Notes: generated by a model not told the origin, from the letters alone. A DNA stretch of 64,000 nucleotides from Halorussus halobius (GCF_004765805.1 NZ_SBIU01000006.1:62001-126000); one strand, 5' to 3'. Counted from the stretch's first letter, positions 1-8,334 are shown. Made by a program: numbers and translations.

Positions 1-1061
1 TCTTCCCGTACCACCGCGTGCTCGACGGCATCGAGGAGGAGGCCAAGAGCGAGTCCGACCAGGAGGTCGGCACGACCGGGCGCGGTATCGGCCCGACCTA
101 CGAGGACAAGGTCGGTCGGCGGGGCGTTCGGGTCGGCGACTTGGTCGACCCCGAGCGCCTGCGCGAGAAGTTGGAGTACGTCGTGCCCCAGAAGCGGGCG
201 CTCGCCGAGGACGTGTTCGGCGTCGATATCGGCGAGGAGTTCGACGTGGCGTCGCTGTACGAGGAGTACCGGCGCTACGGCGAGCGCCTGCGCGAGGAGC
301 GGATGACCGTCGACGCCGGCCCGTTCCTCGCCGACCGCCTCGACGCCGGCGACGAAGTGATGTTCGAGGGCGCGCAGGGGACGCTCATCGACGTCGACCA
401 CGGCAACTACCCGTACGTCACCTCCTCGAACCCCACTGCGGGCGGCGCGGCCACCGGGACCGGCCTGGGGCCGGGCGTGGTCGGCGGCGGCGAGGTCGTC
501 GGCATCGTCAAGGCCTACCTCACTCGGGTCGGCAGCGGGCCGATGCCGACCGAACTCGGCGGCGTCGTCGGCGATACGCCCGGCTACGACGAGCAGGGCG
601 AGGGCGACGACGAGGAACTGGCGACCTACGTCCGCGAGGAGGGCGGCGAGTACGGCACCGTCACCGGCCGACCCCGGCGCGTGGGCTGGCTCGACCTGCC
701 GATGCTCCGCCACTCGACCCGCGTGAACGGGTTCACCGGCCTCGCGGTCAACCACGTCGACGTGCTGGCGGGGTTGGACGAAGTGCAGGTCGGCCACAGC
801 TACGACCTCGACGGTGAGGAACTGTTCACCGTGCCCGCGACCACCGAGCGGTGGGGCGACTGCGAACCGAACTTCCGCACGTTCGACGGCTGGGAGGACG
901 TGGACTGGTCGGCGGTCGCCGAGACGGGCTACGACGCCATCCCCGAGAACGCCCGCGAGTACCTCGGCTACGTCAGCGACCAACTCGACGTTCCCATCTA
1001 CGCGGTCGGGGTCGGGCCGAACCGCGAGGAGTCGGTCGTGCTGGAAGACCCCTTCGAGTGA
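1..1061 (+). CDS. purA: Adenylosuccinate synthetase, 5'-truncated
   Basis: Joins IMP and aspartate with GTP to form adenylosuccinate, the first committed step of AMP synthesis in the cytosol. The reading frame is open from base 3 (FPYHRVLDG...) and has no true start in the window; about 350 residues are present, so roughly the first 80-100 of a usual ~430-450 are missing, including the GTP-binding P-loop. Seen motifs are GTTGRGIGPTYEDKVGRRG near the new N-terminus, the substrate loop FEGAQGTLIDVDHGNYPYVT, and the SNPTAGGAATGTG and TRVGSGPMPTE segments, all typical of PurA. The gene stops at 1061. A Trm112-like gene follows 113 bp downstream with its own weak TATA element. Confidence 0.95.
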   Translation, partial: FPYHRVLDGIEEEAKSESDQEVGTTGRGIGPTYEDKVGRRGVRVGDLVDPERLREKLEYVVPQKRALAEDVFGVDIGEEFDVASLYEEYRRYGERLREERMTVDAGPFLADRLDAGDEVMFEGAQGTLIDVDHGNYPYVTSSNPTAGGAATGTGLGPGVVGGGEVVGIVKAYLTRVGSGPMPTELGGVVGDTPGYDEQGEGDDEELATYVREEGGEYGTVTGRPRRVGWLDLPMLRHSTRVNGFTGLAVNHVDVLAGLDEVQVGHSYDLDGEELFTVPATTERWGDCEPNFRTFDGWEDVDWSAVAETGYDAIPENAREYLGYVSDQLDVPIYAVGVGPNREESVVLEDPFE

Positions 1062-1174
1062 CCTGCCCGGGCGTTCGCGAGCGTCACCGCGCGGACTCGC
1101 CTACGCGGGGGACCCCGCCCGAGACCGCCCGCCAACCCGTCACGCTTTTGGCCCGTCCGCCCACACGCTCTCTC

Positions 1175-1366
1175 ATGAAACAGTCGCTGATGGACGTCAT
1201 CTGCTGTCCACTCGACAAACAGGCGCTCGAACTCGACGCGACCGAGACCGACGACGAGGAGGTCCTCGCGGGCACCCTGACCTGTACGGAGTGTGGCGAG
1301 ACCTTCCCGATCGAGGACGGCATCCCGAACCTCCTGCCGCCGGACATGCGCGACGCGGAGGCGTAG
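1175..1366 (+). CDS. Trm112-like zinc-ribbon protein (UPF0434 type)
   Basis: A 63-residue protein with two cysteine pairs: CCPLDK near residue 9 and CTECGE near residue 40, then the family ending EDGIPNLLPP. Trm112 proteins are small zinc-ribbon partners that stabilise and activate several methyltransferases acting on tRNA, rRNA and release factor. That role is known for the family; no partner is visible beside this gene. The start at 1175 is preferred over longer in-frame starts because the family begins MK(Q/E)SLMDVICCP and because a TTTTG element lies about 27 nt upstream, as for a leaderless transcript. A run of six T follows the stop directly. Confidence 0.85.
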   Translation: MKQSLMDVICCPLDKQALELDATETDDEEVLAGTLTCTECGETFPIEDGIPNLLPPDMRDAEA

Positions 1367-1372
1367 TTTTTT
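1367..1372 (+). terminator. Poly-T tract after Trm112-like gene
   Basis: Six consecutive T directly after the stop codon, in otherwise GC-rich DNA. Archaeal RNA polymerase terminates on oligo-T, so this probably ends the Trm112-like transcript. The next gene starts 29 bp further on. Confidence 0.5.
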
Positions 1373-1400
1373 CTCCCCCGACTCGGAGGTAGTACCCGTC

Positions 1401-1982
1401 GTGCCAGACAGTCTCCCGGTCTCGCTCAACCACGACCGACTCCACGACGTCCGGACGCCGGCGTCGTTCGAGGCGACCGACTCGTTCGAGATACTGCTTC
1501 GGAACGGCGACGCGCCTGTCCACGTCCACCTCCACCTCGACGACGCGCTGTCGCAGGTGGCGTCGATTCCCGCGAACAACCACTTCGTGGACGCCGATTC
1601 GACCCGGCAGGTGACGGTCGAGGTCGCGGACGAACCCCGCCCCGTGGAGGGCCAGCTCAAGGTGGTCACCGGCCACGGCGCGGAGACCGACTACGTGACC
1701 GTCTCGGTCGTCGAACCCGACGAGCGCGAGGACGCCGTCGACGTCGACGAGCGCTTCGCCGACCCGCCCGCGAGGGAAGCGACCGACGACGAGGCGGGCG
1801 GGTACGAGGCGGTGTCGGCGTCGCTGGCCGCGGACGGCCCGGTCGCCGCGCTCGGTCTGTTCGCGGTCGCGGTGGCGGTCGGCTCGGCCACGCTCTCGAA
1901 CAGCGGTGCGGTGGTGGTCGGCGCGATAGTCGCGCTGGCGAGCGTGGCGACGGCGGGCTACCTGCTCGTTCGCGGCGATTGA
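1401..1982 (+). CDS. Haloarchaeal membrane-anchored protein of unknown function (DUF7524-like)
   Basis: A 193-residue protein with a GTG start. The first ~110 residues look like a single beta-rich domain (SFEILLRNGDAPVHVHLHLD; RQVTVEVADEP). An acidic linker with REDAVDVDER follows, and then two hydrophobic helices at about residues 147-187, so the domain should be tethered to the membrane by a C-terminal hairpin. I recall this type as DUF7524, found beside purA and a DUF7523 protein in haloarchaea; the name rests on memory. Function is unknown. The GTG at 1401 was chosen because the in-frame sequence before it is arginine/serine-rich and reads through the Trm112 terminator. Confidence 0.75.
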   Translation: MPDSLPVSLNHDRLHDVRTPASFEATDSFEILLRNGDAPVHVHLHLDDALSQVASIPANNHFVDADSTRQVTVEVADEPRPVEGQLKVVTGHGAETDYVTVSVVEPDEREDAVDVDERFADPPAREATDDEAGGYEAVSASLAADGPVAALGLFAVAVAVGSATLSNSGAVVVGAIVALASVATAGYLLVRGD

Positions 1983-2054
1983 ACGCTCGGCGCGGGACCC
2001 GCCCGCGACCGAGCTTTCGCATCGTTTTTGCCGGTCGACCGCGTCGCCCCGCGC

Positions 2055-2606
2055 ATGACGCTGGCCGAAGACGCCCGCGAGGCCGCCCGGCGTCGCCCCG
2101 CGTTGCTGGGCGCGCTCCGCGACGGCGTCGTCAACTACACGGCGGCGGCCCGCTCGCTCGCGGACGAGGTCGACGGGGACGCGGAGTCGGTCGCGACCGC
2201 GCTGCGCCGGTACGCGGAGTCGCTCCCCGACCGCGAGCGCGAGCCACGGGACGTCCGCGTGTCGATGCGGAGCGGACTCGGCGAGACGGACGGATGGCCC
2301 AACGCGGGAGGACAGACGGGGCCGGGCGACGACGGTGGCGCGCCGCTCGCGGTCGGGGACACCGGTCTCGAACCCGGCGAGGGGACGCTGACGGCGGTGG
2401 TCGCCGAGGGCGAGGTGGACGGTCGCGGGCTGGCCCACCTCCTCGACCGGCTGGACGCGGCGGGCGTCGACGTCCGGAGCGCGGGGGTTGCCGGCGGCCG
2501 GCTCGTGGTCGCGGTCGACCGGCGCGACGGGCCGAACGCGGTGCGGGTCGCCGAGGACGCGCTCGCGACCGTGCCCGCCGCCCTCGGGTCCGACGGGAGC
2601 GAGTAG
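2055..2606 (+). CDS. Haloarchaeal conserved protein, helical N-terminus (DUF7523-like)
   Basis: A 183-residue soluble protein. Residues 1-60 form a helical domain with LGALRDGVVNYTAAARSL, which looks like a small DNA-binding-type helical bundle. A variable acidic linker follows, then a ~90-residue domain (LTAVVAEGEVDGRGLAHLL ... AGVDVRSAGVAGGRLVVAV) that resembles an ACT-like alpha/beta fold. That makes a regulatory role plausible, but this is inference. Homologues usually sit next to the preceding membrane protein gene, as here. A GTTTTTGCC element 28 nt before the ATG suggests a leaderless transcript. Gene function is not known. Confidence 0.75.
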   Translation: MTLAEDAREAARRRPALLGALRDGVVNYTAAARSLADEVDGDAESVATALRRYAESLPDREREPRDVRVSMRSGLGETDGWPNAGGQTGPGDDGGAPLAVGDTGLEPGEGTLTAVVAEGEVDGRGLAHLLDRLDAAGVDVRSAGVAGGRLVVAVDRRDGPNAVRVAEDALATVPAALGSDGSE

Positions 2607-2667
2607 GCGTCGGTCGGGCCCAGCGGGTCGCCCCGAGCGAGTGTCGGCGCGAAGTGTTCCTATCGAA

Positions 2668-2676
2668 CCTTTAAAG
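2668..2676 (+). promoter_or_regulatory. TATA box of cysS
   Basis: CCTTTAAAG centred 30 nt before the cysS ATG. This spacing predicts a leaderless cysS mRNA and supports the start at 2702. Confidence 0.65.
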
Positions 2677-2701
2677 CGAACGCTGGGGCTACTAGCCGGC
2701 G

Positions 2702-4150
2702 ATGACGTTACGCGTGACGAACACCCTGACCGGTGAGCAGGAGCCGTTCGAGCCCCAGGACCCCGACTCGGTTCTCCTCTACTACTGCGGGCTGACGGTC
2801 TCGGACCTCGCCCACCTCGGGCACGCCCGGTCGTGGGTCCACGTCGACGTGATGCATCGATGGCTCGAACAGGTGGGCTACGACGTGCGCCACGTCGAGA
2901 ACTTCACCGACGTCAACGAGAAAATCGTCGCGCGCGTCGGCGAGGACGGTCTCGGCGACAGCGAGGACGAGGTCGCCCGCCACTTCGTCGGCGAGGTCCT
3001 CGAGGACATGCGCTCGCTCAACCTCCGACGCGCCGAGGTGTACCCCCGGGTCAGCGAGCACGTCCCCGAAATCGTCGACCTCGTGGAGACCCTGCTAGGG
3101 AAGGGGTACGCCTACGAGTCGAACGGCTCGGTCTACTTCGACGTGACCGAGTTCGAGGAGTACGGCAAGCTCTCGAACCAGCAGGTCGAGGAGATGGAGG
3201 CCCAGGGCGAGGCGTCCGAACTGTCGGAGAAGCGCAACCCGGCCGACTTCGCGCTCTGGAAGGCCGGCGAGGCCCAGCCGGACGACGCAGCTCCCGGCGG
3301 CCAGACCTGGGACTCGCCGTGGAGCGAGGGCCGGCCGGGCTGGCACGTCGAGTGCTCGGCGATGAGCACGACGCATCTGGACGACACCATCGACGTCCAC
3401 GTCGGCGGGCAGGACCTCGTCTTCCCCCACCACGAGAACGAGATCGCCCAGAGCGAGGCCGCGACCGGCCAGCAGTTCGCGAAGTACTGGCTCCACGTCC
3501 GACTGCTGGAGACCGGCGGCGAGAAGATGTCGTCGTCGCTCCAGAACTACTTCACGGTCCGGAACGCGATTTCGGAGTTCGGCCCGAACGCGGTCCGGAT
3601 GTTCCTGCTGTCGACCGCGTACAACAACCGCCAGACGTACAGCGAGGCGGTCCTCGACGAGGCGGTCGAGCGCTGGGAGCGACTCGACAGGGGCTACGAC
3701 GCCGCCGTCGACGCCGTCGACTCGGTCGAGGCCCGGACCAAGGTCGAAGACGGCGACCTCCGGGACGCGGTGGCCGACGCTCGCGAGGCGTTCGAGGCCG
3801 CGATGAACGACGACTTCAACACCCGCGAGGCCATCACGGCGCTGCTGGAACTGGTCGGCGCGGTCAACAGCCACGTCGACGAGCGCGACGAGTACGACTA
3901 CCGGGCGCTCCGCGACGCGGTCGAGACCTTCGAGGAACTCGGCGAGGGCGTCCTCGGGTTCGCGCTCGCGGGCGACGCCGCGGGCGACGTCCGGCTCGTC
4001 GACGAACTGGTCGACCTCGTGCTGGACGTCCGCGAGCGCGAGCGCGACGCCGGCAACTACGAGCGCGCCGACGACCTCCGGGACGACCTCGAAGCGCTCG
4101 GCGTCGAGGTCCAGGACACCGACTCGGGGCCGGAGTTCCGCGTCGAGTAG
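2702..4150 (+). CDS. cysS: Cysteinyl-tRNA synthetase
   Basis: A class I aminoacyl-tRNA synthetase that charges tRNA-Cys. At 482 residues it is close to the usual bacterial/haloarchaeal length (460-500). Seen features are the HIGH-type motif LAHLGHARSWV near residue 37; zinc ligands at YYCGLT near 28, GWHVECSAMS near 215, and HHENEIAQSEA near 240; and the KMSKS-type loop GGEKMSSSLQNYF near 275. The C-terminal DALR-type helical domain follows and ends with ERADDLRDDLEALGVEV. An insert PDDAAPGGQ near residue 195 is common in halophile versions. The gene appears monocistronic, with a TATA box just upstream. Confidence 0.96.
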   Translation: MTLRVTNTLTGEQEPFEPQDPDSVLLYYCGLTVSDLAHLGHARSWVHVDVMHRWLEQVGYDVRHVENFTDVNEKIVARVGEDGLGDSEDEVARHFVGEVLEDMRSLNLRRAEVYPRVSEHVPEIVDLVETLLGKGYAYESNGSVYFDVTEFEEYGKLSNQQVEEMEAQGEASELSEKRNPADFALWKAGEAQPDDAAPGGQTWDSPWSEGRPGWHVECSAMSTTHLDDTIDVHVGGQDLVFPHHENEIAQSEAATGQQFAKYWLHVRLLETGGEKMSSSLQNYFTVRNAISEFGPNAVRMFLLSTAYNNRQTYSEAVLDEAVERWERLDRGYDAAVDAVDSVEARTKVEDGDLRDAVADAREAFEAAMNDDFNTREAITALLELVGAVNSHVDERDEYDYRALRDAVETFEELGEGVLGFALAGDAAGDVRLVDELVDLVLDVRERERDAGNYERADDLRDDLEALGVEVQDTDSGPEFRVE

Positions 4151-4328
4151 TGCGGCGTTCGATTCGCCGCAGTAGATGTCACGGCCGAGACGGGAAGCTC
4201 AGATAAGCGCGACCACCGGCTACGTGCGCTCGGTCACGCAACCGTCCAACCCTGGTGGACTGAACTGGCCGAGGGCTTTCGACGTCACACTCGTCGTTCG
4301 GTCTTCTCCGAACTGCCACGACCCCCGA

Positions 4329-4338
4329 GTTATAAAGT
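4329..4338 (+). promoter_or_regulatory. TATA box of the thiolase-like operon
   Basis: GTTATAAAGT centred 27-28 nt before the ATG at 4361, one of the clearest TATA boxes in the window. It predicts a leaderless mRNA for the thiolase/DUF35/MaoC operon. Confidence 0.7.
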
Positions 4339-4360
4339 CCCGCTGGGCCTTCGGGACGGT

Positions 4361-5518
4361 ATGGACAGGGTAGCAATCGTCGGGGCGTCGATGACGGAGT
4401 TCGGCGAGCGCGACGCGTGGCTGAGCGAGTTGCTCGCGCAGGCCGGTCGCGAGTGTCTCGCCGACGCGGACGCGACCCCCGCCGACGTCGACCACCTCTA
4501 CGTCTCGAACATGGCCAGCGGGGAGTTCGAGGGCCAGACCGGCGCGCCAAACGCGCTCGCCCACGACCTCGGGGCGATGCCGGCCTACACCCAGCGCGTC
4601 GACCAGACCTCGGCCTCGGGCGGCGCGGGCGTCTACGCCGCGTGGCAGTCGGTCGCCTCGGGCGCGAGCGACCTCACCCTGCTGGTCGGCGGCGAGAAGA
4701 TGACCCACCGGACGACCGCCGAAGCGACCGACGTCATCGCCTCGCTCACCCATCCCGTCGAGTACAAGCACGGCGTGACCCTCCCGAGTTTCGCCGGCCT
4801 CACCGCCCGCCGGTACCTCCACGAGTACGACGCGCCCCGCGAGAGTCTGGCGAAGGTCGCGGTCAAGAACCACCGGAACGGGCTGGACAACCCCCACGCC
4901 CAGTTCCGGAAGGCGGTCGACCTCGAAACCGTGATGGACTCGCCAATCGTGGCCGACCCCCTGCGGCTCTACGACTTCTGTCCCATCACGGACGGGAGCG
5001 CGGCGCTGTTGCTCTGCCCCGAGTCGCTGGCCGACGAGTACGCGCCGGACGAGCGGTACACCGTAATCTCGGGCGTCGCGGGCGCGACCGACACCCACGT
5101 CGTCCACGAGCGCGACGACCCCACCGTGATGGGCGGCGCGGTCGAGAGTTCCCGCGAGGCCTACGAGATGGCCGGGCGCGGCCCCGAGGACGTGGACGTG
5201 GCGGAACTCCACGACATGTTCACCATCCTCGAATTCCTCCAGAGCGAAGCGGTCGGCTTCTTCGAGCAGGGCGAGGGCTGGCGCGCGGTCGAGGACGGCG
5301 TCACCGACCGCGACGGCGAGTTGCCCGTCAACACCTCCGGCGGCCTCAAGTCGAAGGGCCACCCGCTCGGCGCGAGCGGCGTCGCACAGTTGTACGAGTT
5401 ACACCGGCAGTTGCTCGGCGAGGCCGGCGACCGACAGGTCGATTGCGAGGTCGGCCTGGCCTGCAACGTCGGCGGGTTTGGCAACTGCGTCACCACGACT
5501 ATCGTGGAGGAGCCGTAG
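4361..5518 (+). CDS. Thiolase-superfamily protein with Ser at the nucleophile position
   Basis: A 385-residue member of the thiolase/SCP-x fold, probably acting on acyl-CoA in fatty-acid or branched acyl metabolism together with the DUF35 and MaoC proteins encoded just downstream. The N-terminal half runs from VAIVGASMTEFG to CPITDGSAALLL. The C-terminal half has GGLKSKGHPLGASG (His334) and the end ACNVGGFGNCVTTT. In acetyl-CoA acetyltransferases the nucleophile is Cys in a (N/A)AC(A/S)SG motif. Here the aligned motif is DQTSASGGAG, so residue 84 is Ser. Classical thiolysis is therefore doubtful; it could be a non-catalytic partner or use another mechanism. The stop at 5518 abuts the next ATG. 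Confidence 0.85.
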   Translation: MDRVAIVGASMTEFGERDAWLSELLAQAGRECLADADATPADVDHLYVSNMASGEFEGQTGAPNALAHDLGAMPAYTQRVDQTSASGGAGVYAAWQSVASGASDLTLLVGGEKMTHRTTAEATDVIASLTHPVEYKHGVTLPSFAGLTARRYLHEYDAPRESLAKVAVKNHRNGLDNPHAQFRKAVDLETVMDSPIVADPLRLYDFCPITDGSAALLLCPESLADEYAPDERYTVISGVAGATDTHVVHERDDPTVMGGAVESSREAYEMAGRGPEDVDVAELHDMFTILEFLQSEAVGFFEQGEGWRAVEDGVTDRDGELPVNTSGGLKSKGHPLGASGVAQLYELHRQLLGEAGDRQVDCEVGLACNVGGFGNCVTTTIVEEP

Positions 5519-5884
5519 ATGTCGATGCACGCACACCGCTGTCCGAACGGCCACCTGACCTATCCGGGCCACGAGCTGTGTCCGGACTGTGGCGAGGCAC
5601 AGACCGACGAAATCGACCTGAGCGATCGGACCGCGACGGTCGTGACGTGGACGACCAACACCGCGACCCCACCTGGCGTCCGCCAGCCCAACTCGCTGGC
5701 AATCGTGGCGTTCTCGGTCGAGGGCGAGTCGGTGCGCGCCATCGGCCAGTTGGTCGAGGACGCCGAAGTCGACATCGGCGACGAGGTGCGGCCGGTGTAC
5801 GCCGAGGAGCTTCGGGACCCCGAGGCGGGCATCCGCGAGCCGGCGAGCCAGGAGTGGGACGGCTACCGGTTCGAGCCGGTGTGA
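5519..5884 (+). CDS. DUF35 OB-fold zinc-ribbon protein (thiolase partner)
   Basis: A 121-residue protein with an N-terminal rubredoxin-like zinc ribbon (HRCPNGH ... LCPDCGEAQ, Cys at about 8, 22 and 25) and an OB-fold domain (residues ~40-115). DUF35 proteins form stable complexes with thiolases in archaea; in the known thiolase-HMG-CoA synthase complex they shuttle CoA-bound intermediates. Its ATG directly follows the thiolase stop with no gap, which implies coupled translation and a stable partnership. The partner here is the Ser-84 thiolase-like protein, so the DUF35 subunit may serve substrate binding more than channelling; that is inference. Confidence 0.88.
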   Translation: MSMHAHRCPNGHLTYPGHELCPDCGEAQTDEIDLSDRTATVVTWTTNTATPPGVRQPNSLAIVAFSVEGESVRAIGQLVEDAEVDIGDEVRPVYAEELRDPEAGIREPASQEWDGYRFEPV

Positions 5885-5909
5885 CCGCGACGCCAGCCGA
5901 GGAGCGACG

Positions 5910-6293
5910 ATGACACCACCCGAAGAAGGGGATACCCGAACCTTCGAACGCGCCTTCACGCCCGAGGAGGTCCGGGCGTTCGCCGCCCTCTCGGGCGACG
6001 ACCAGCCCCGCCACCTCGAACCCGACGCGGAGGGCCGCCTGCTGGTCCACGGCCTGCTCACGGCCACGATGCCGACCAAACTCGGCGGCGACCTGAACGT
6101 CCTCGGCCGGTCGATGACCTTCGACTTCCTGAAACCGGTCTACACCGGCGAAACCGTCACCTGCGAGATGACCATCGACGCCGTCGCGGAGCGCGAGCGC
6201 AGCTACGACCTCACCGCGTCGGTCACCTGCGAGAACGAGGCCGGCGAGACGGTGCTGACGGGAACGGTCGAGGGACTGGTCCGGAAGGAGTAG
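5910..6293 (+). CDS. MaoC-like hot-dog hydratase
   Basis: A 127-residue single hot-dog domain. The hydratase-2 signature is visible as FAALSGDDQPRHLEP ... LLVHGLLTATMPTKL: Asp at about 31 and His at about 36 are the expected catalytic pair, followed by the HG(M/L)L helix. MaoC proteins hydrate trans-2-enoyl-CoA to 3-hydroxyacyl-CoA. It is the third gene of the operon, 25 bp after the DUF35 gene, so the three together suggest a small acyl-CoA module. Substrate chain length cannot be read from sequence. The Asn usual in the SGDxNPxH motif is Gln here. Confidence 0.85.
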   Translation: MTPPEEGDTRTFERAFTPEEVRAFAALSGDDQPRHLEPDAEGRLLVHGLLTATMPTKLGGDLNVLGRSMTFDFLKPVYTGETVTCEMTIDAVAERERSYDLTASVTCENEAGETVLTGTVEGLVRKE

Positions 6294-6304
6294 ATGCGGT
6301 GCTG

Positions 6305-6431
6305 TGCGGTTGTTGGGGTGCAGTGCTGTGCGGTCTCTCATCGGCTTCGGCAGTAGCTAGCTTCGAGCTGCCCGAACTGGCCGTGACCGCTGTCAGGAAG
6401 CTAGCTGCTGCCGTCACCTGTGAGAGACCGC
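6305..6431. repeat. Tail-to-tail pair of the CGGCARTAGCTAGC repeat family
   Basis: Two inverted arms, 6330-6363 and 6398-6431, face each other across 34 bp. The left arm reads GCGGTCTCTCA ... CGGCAGTAGCTAGCTT; the right is AAGCTAGCTGCTGCC ... TGAGAGACCGC. The left copy also has the upstream GCTGTGCGGT element that precedes the tail in the fuller copies at 55.3 and 59.9 kb. No multi-hairpin head is present. The rest of the spacer 6294-6486 holds no gene I can support. Confidence 0.75.
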
Positions 6432-6486
6432 CCAGCGACCGCGCCGCAACCCTACCACGACCGCGCCGGACGCTGTTTGCCCGCGC

Positions 6487-6508
6487 AATAATTTGAATCG
6501 ATAGATTC
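6487..6508 (+). promoter_or_regulatory. TATA-like element followed by palindrome
   Basis: AATAATTT at 6487-6494 is TATA-like. It is followed at once by GAATC-GATA-GATTC (6495-6508), a perfect 5-bp inverted repeat at the place where transcription of the YdjM-like gene should begin. The position is typical of an archaeal operator, but no cognate regulator is known here. Confidence 0.4.
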
Positions 6509-6535
6509 ACATTGAGTCCCGAGAGGCGATTCGGT

Positions 6536-7096
6536 ATGTTCCCGCTGGGCCACTACGGCGTCGCGCTGACGCTGTACGCCCTCGTCGGCTACGCGCTGCT
6601 CTCGCGGCGATACGACAGCGACGCGCTCTACGGCGGCGGCGTGGTCGTGGCGTTCGCGCTCCTCCCGGACGTGGACGGCGACGTCGCCTTCCTCGTCCAC
6701 CGAGGCGTAACCCACACGCTCTGGTTCGCACTCGGGGTCGGGGCGGTCTGCGTGCTGGTCGTGGCGTCGTCGCTGCGGGGTCGCCCGCGCCGCGAGGCGA
6801 TTCGGGGCGCGTGCTGGGCGTTCTTCCTCGGCGCGTTCGCGGTCGTCGCCCACCTGCTCGCGGACGTACTGAACCCGTGGGGCGTGATGCCGCTCTACCC
6901 GCTCTCGCCGAAGCTGTACGCGCTCGACCTCGTGTACGCGACCAACGACGCCGCCAACTACGCGCTGCTCGCGCTCGGGGTCGGGGCGGCGACGCTGGCG
7001 TGGGTCGCCGGGCGGGCCGGGCGCTCGGGACCGACGCTCAGGGAACGACTCTATCGGTGGGTCAGCGACCCCGACGTCGAGCGCGTGCCGGAGTAG
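6536..7096 (+). CDS. YdjM-like membrane-bound metal-dependent hydrolase family protein
   Basis: A 186-residue protein with about four to five hydrophobic helices. Conserved polar residues sit at the membrane faces: GHYGVAL (His near 6), FALLPDVDGDV (Asp near 43-46), HRGVTHTLW (His near 53 and 57) and AHLLADVLNPWGV (His near 103, Asp near 107). This His/Asp pattern is that of the YdjM/LexA-induced membrane hydrolase family, thought to bind a metal; no substrate is established. The ATG at 6536 is preferred to an upstream GTG because the family starts MFPLGHYG and a TATA-like element lies about 45 nt before it. Confidence 0.8.
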   Translation: MFPLGHYGVALTLYALVGYALLSRRYDSDALYGGGVVVAFALLPDVDGDVAFLVHRGVTHTLWFALGVGAVCVLVVASSLRGRPRREAIRGACWAFFLGAFAVVAHLLADVLNPWGVMPLYPLSPKLYALDLVYATNDAANYALLALGVGAATLAWVAGRAGRSGPTLRERLYRWVSDPDVERVPE

Positions 7097-7134
7097 ATAG
7101 CCGGCGACGCTTCCCAGAAGGAATCCGGAACCGA

Positions 7135-8067
7135 CTACTCGTCGTCAGCGTCGCTCTCGTCCGCGCCGTCCTCGGGCGCGTCGTCGCGCTCGCCGGTGGC
7201 GGCTTCCTCGCTGGCGTCGTCGGCCGCCGACTCGTCGTCGGGGTCCGACGACTCCGAGGTCGGCGTCGCGCCCGTGCTTCGGGCGTCGTCGAGTTCGTCC
7301 TTGATGGACCGGAGTTCGGCCTCGACGTCGACCTCGGGACCGGGTTCGTCGACCCCCTCGCGGTCCTCGGCGGCCGCGTTCCGGCCTTCGGAGTCCACGT
7401 CGTCGACCTCGATGCGCGTTCCGCCGTCGAGGCTATCGTCCGAGTCCTCGAACGCCCTCCTGCGCTCGCGGTCGCCTCCGTCGTCGACGCGTCGGTCGCC
7501 GTCGTCCCTGCGCGGTCGCTCGCGGTCGGTCTCGCGGGCGCGCTCCCGTGCGTCGTCGGCCGCTTCGCGCTCGCTGTCGACCCGGTCGCGTATCTCGCGG
7601 TTGACACGGCGAGCGTCGTCGAGGATGCTCCGGGCCTCCTCCTCGCGGGGCAGGTCGTTCTCCCGGATGGTCGTCTCCACGTCTTCGAGCGCGGATTCGA
7701 GCCGGTCGAGCGTCGCCCTGCTGGCGTCGGCGGCCCGGGATTCGAGCCGGTCGCGCTCCTGGCCGACCGCGCTGCGCTCGGGGTCGAGTGCCGTGACGAC
7801 GCGCTGGAGCGCCTTCAGCGCGCGGACGTTGGCCTCCAGCACGGCGATGGCGGTCGGAATGGCGTACTCGCCGGTGAACGACAGCACCTCGCGGGGCGTC
7901 GGCGGTCTGGGCAGGCCGGCGGGACCCTCCGGCGGTCGACCGAGTTCGTCCCGGAGCTCTCGGACGTGGGATTCGAGTTCGGCGACCCGCTCGTCGAGGT
8001 CCTCGGGGTCGCGCCGAGCTTCCCGCCGGTCGCGTCGGTCGTCGCGGTCGTCGCGGTCGTCGCTCAT
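7135..8067 (-). CDS. Acidic coiled-coil protein of unknown function
   Basis: A 310-residue soluble protein, not recognised by name. Residues 1-25 are a D/R-rich run, and 28-45 are a coiled-coil segment (ELESHVRELRDELGRPP). A conserved-looking middle (TPREVLSFTGEYAIPTAIAV, then EANVRALKALQRVV) reads like a helical domain with one hydrophobic helix at about 68-90. More coiled coil follows to about residue 180, and the last ~120 residues are disordered, very acidic and low-complexity. The middle may bind a membrane or partner and the tail may be a flexible linker; both are inference. The start at 8067 removes a basic, non-haloarchaeal-looking extension. The 267-bp spacer to the next divergent gene shows no further ORF. 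Confidence 0.65.
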   Translation of the reverse strand: MSDDRDDRDDRRDRREARRDPEDLDERVAELESHVRELRDELGRPPEGPAGLPRPPTPREVLSFTGEYAIPTAIAVLEANVRALKALQRVVTALDPERSAVGQERDRLESRAADASRATLDRLESALEDVETTIRENDLPREEEARSILDDARRVNREIRDRVDSEREAADDARERARETDRERPRRDDGDRRVDDGGDRERRRAFEDSDDSLDGGTRIEVDDVDSEGRNAAAEDREGVDEPGPEVDVEAELRSIKDELDDARSTGATPTSESSDPDDESAADDASEEAATGERDDAPEDGADESDADDE

Positions 8068-8334
8068 GACTGGACGTAGGTGTCGCGGCGTAAAGAGTTT
8101 GGGCGCTTTCCCGGGAGTGTTCGGATACGCCAGTTTCCGCAACGAGAGGTCTTCGAAAGCCCTCGCCCGTTCAGCCCACCAGGAGCGCTAGTTGCGTCAC
8201 CGAGCGCGGGCAGTAGTTGGGTGCGCATATCTAAACACTGCCGTCTGGAACCGGAGTGTCGCCCCGTTTCGTGCGACCGAAATGCGGGTCGAGAAGCACA
8301 ACGCATTTTTCGGTCCGGTTACAGGTTTGGGTCG

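Noticed and set aside
8080-8334. N-terminal extension of the membrane protein at 8335
   Set aside because: The 85 added codons have weak codon bias and no hydrophobic or conserved pattern; the helix-led start at 8335 fits better.
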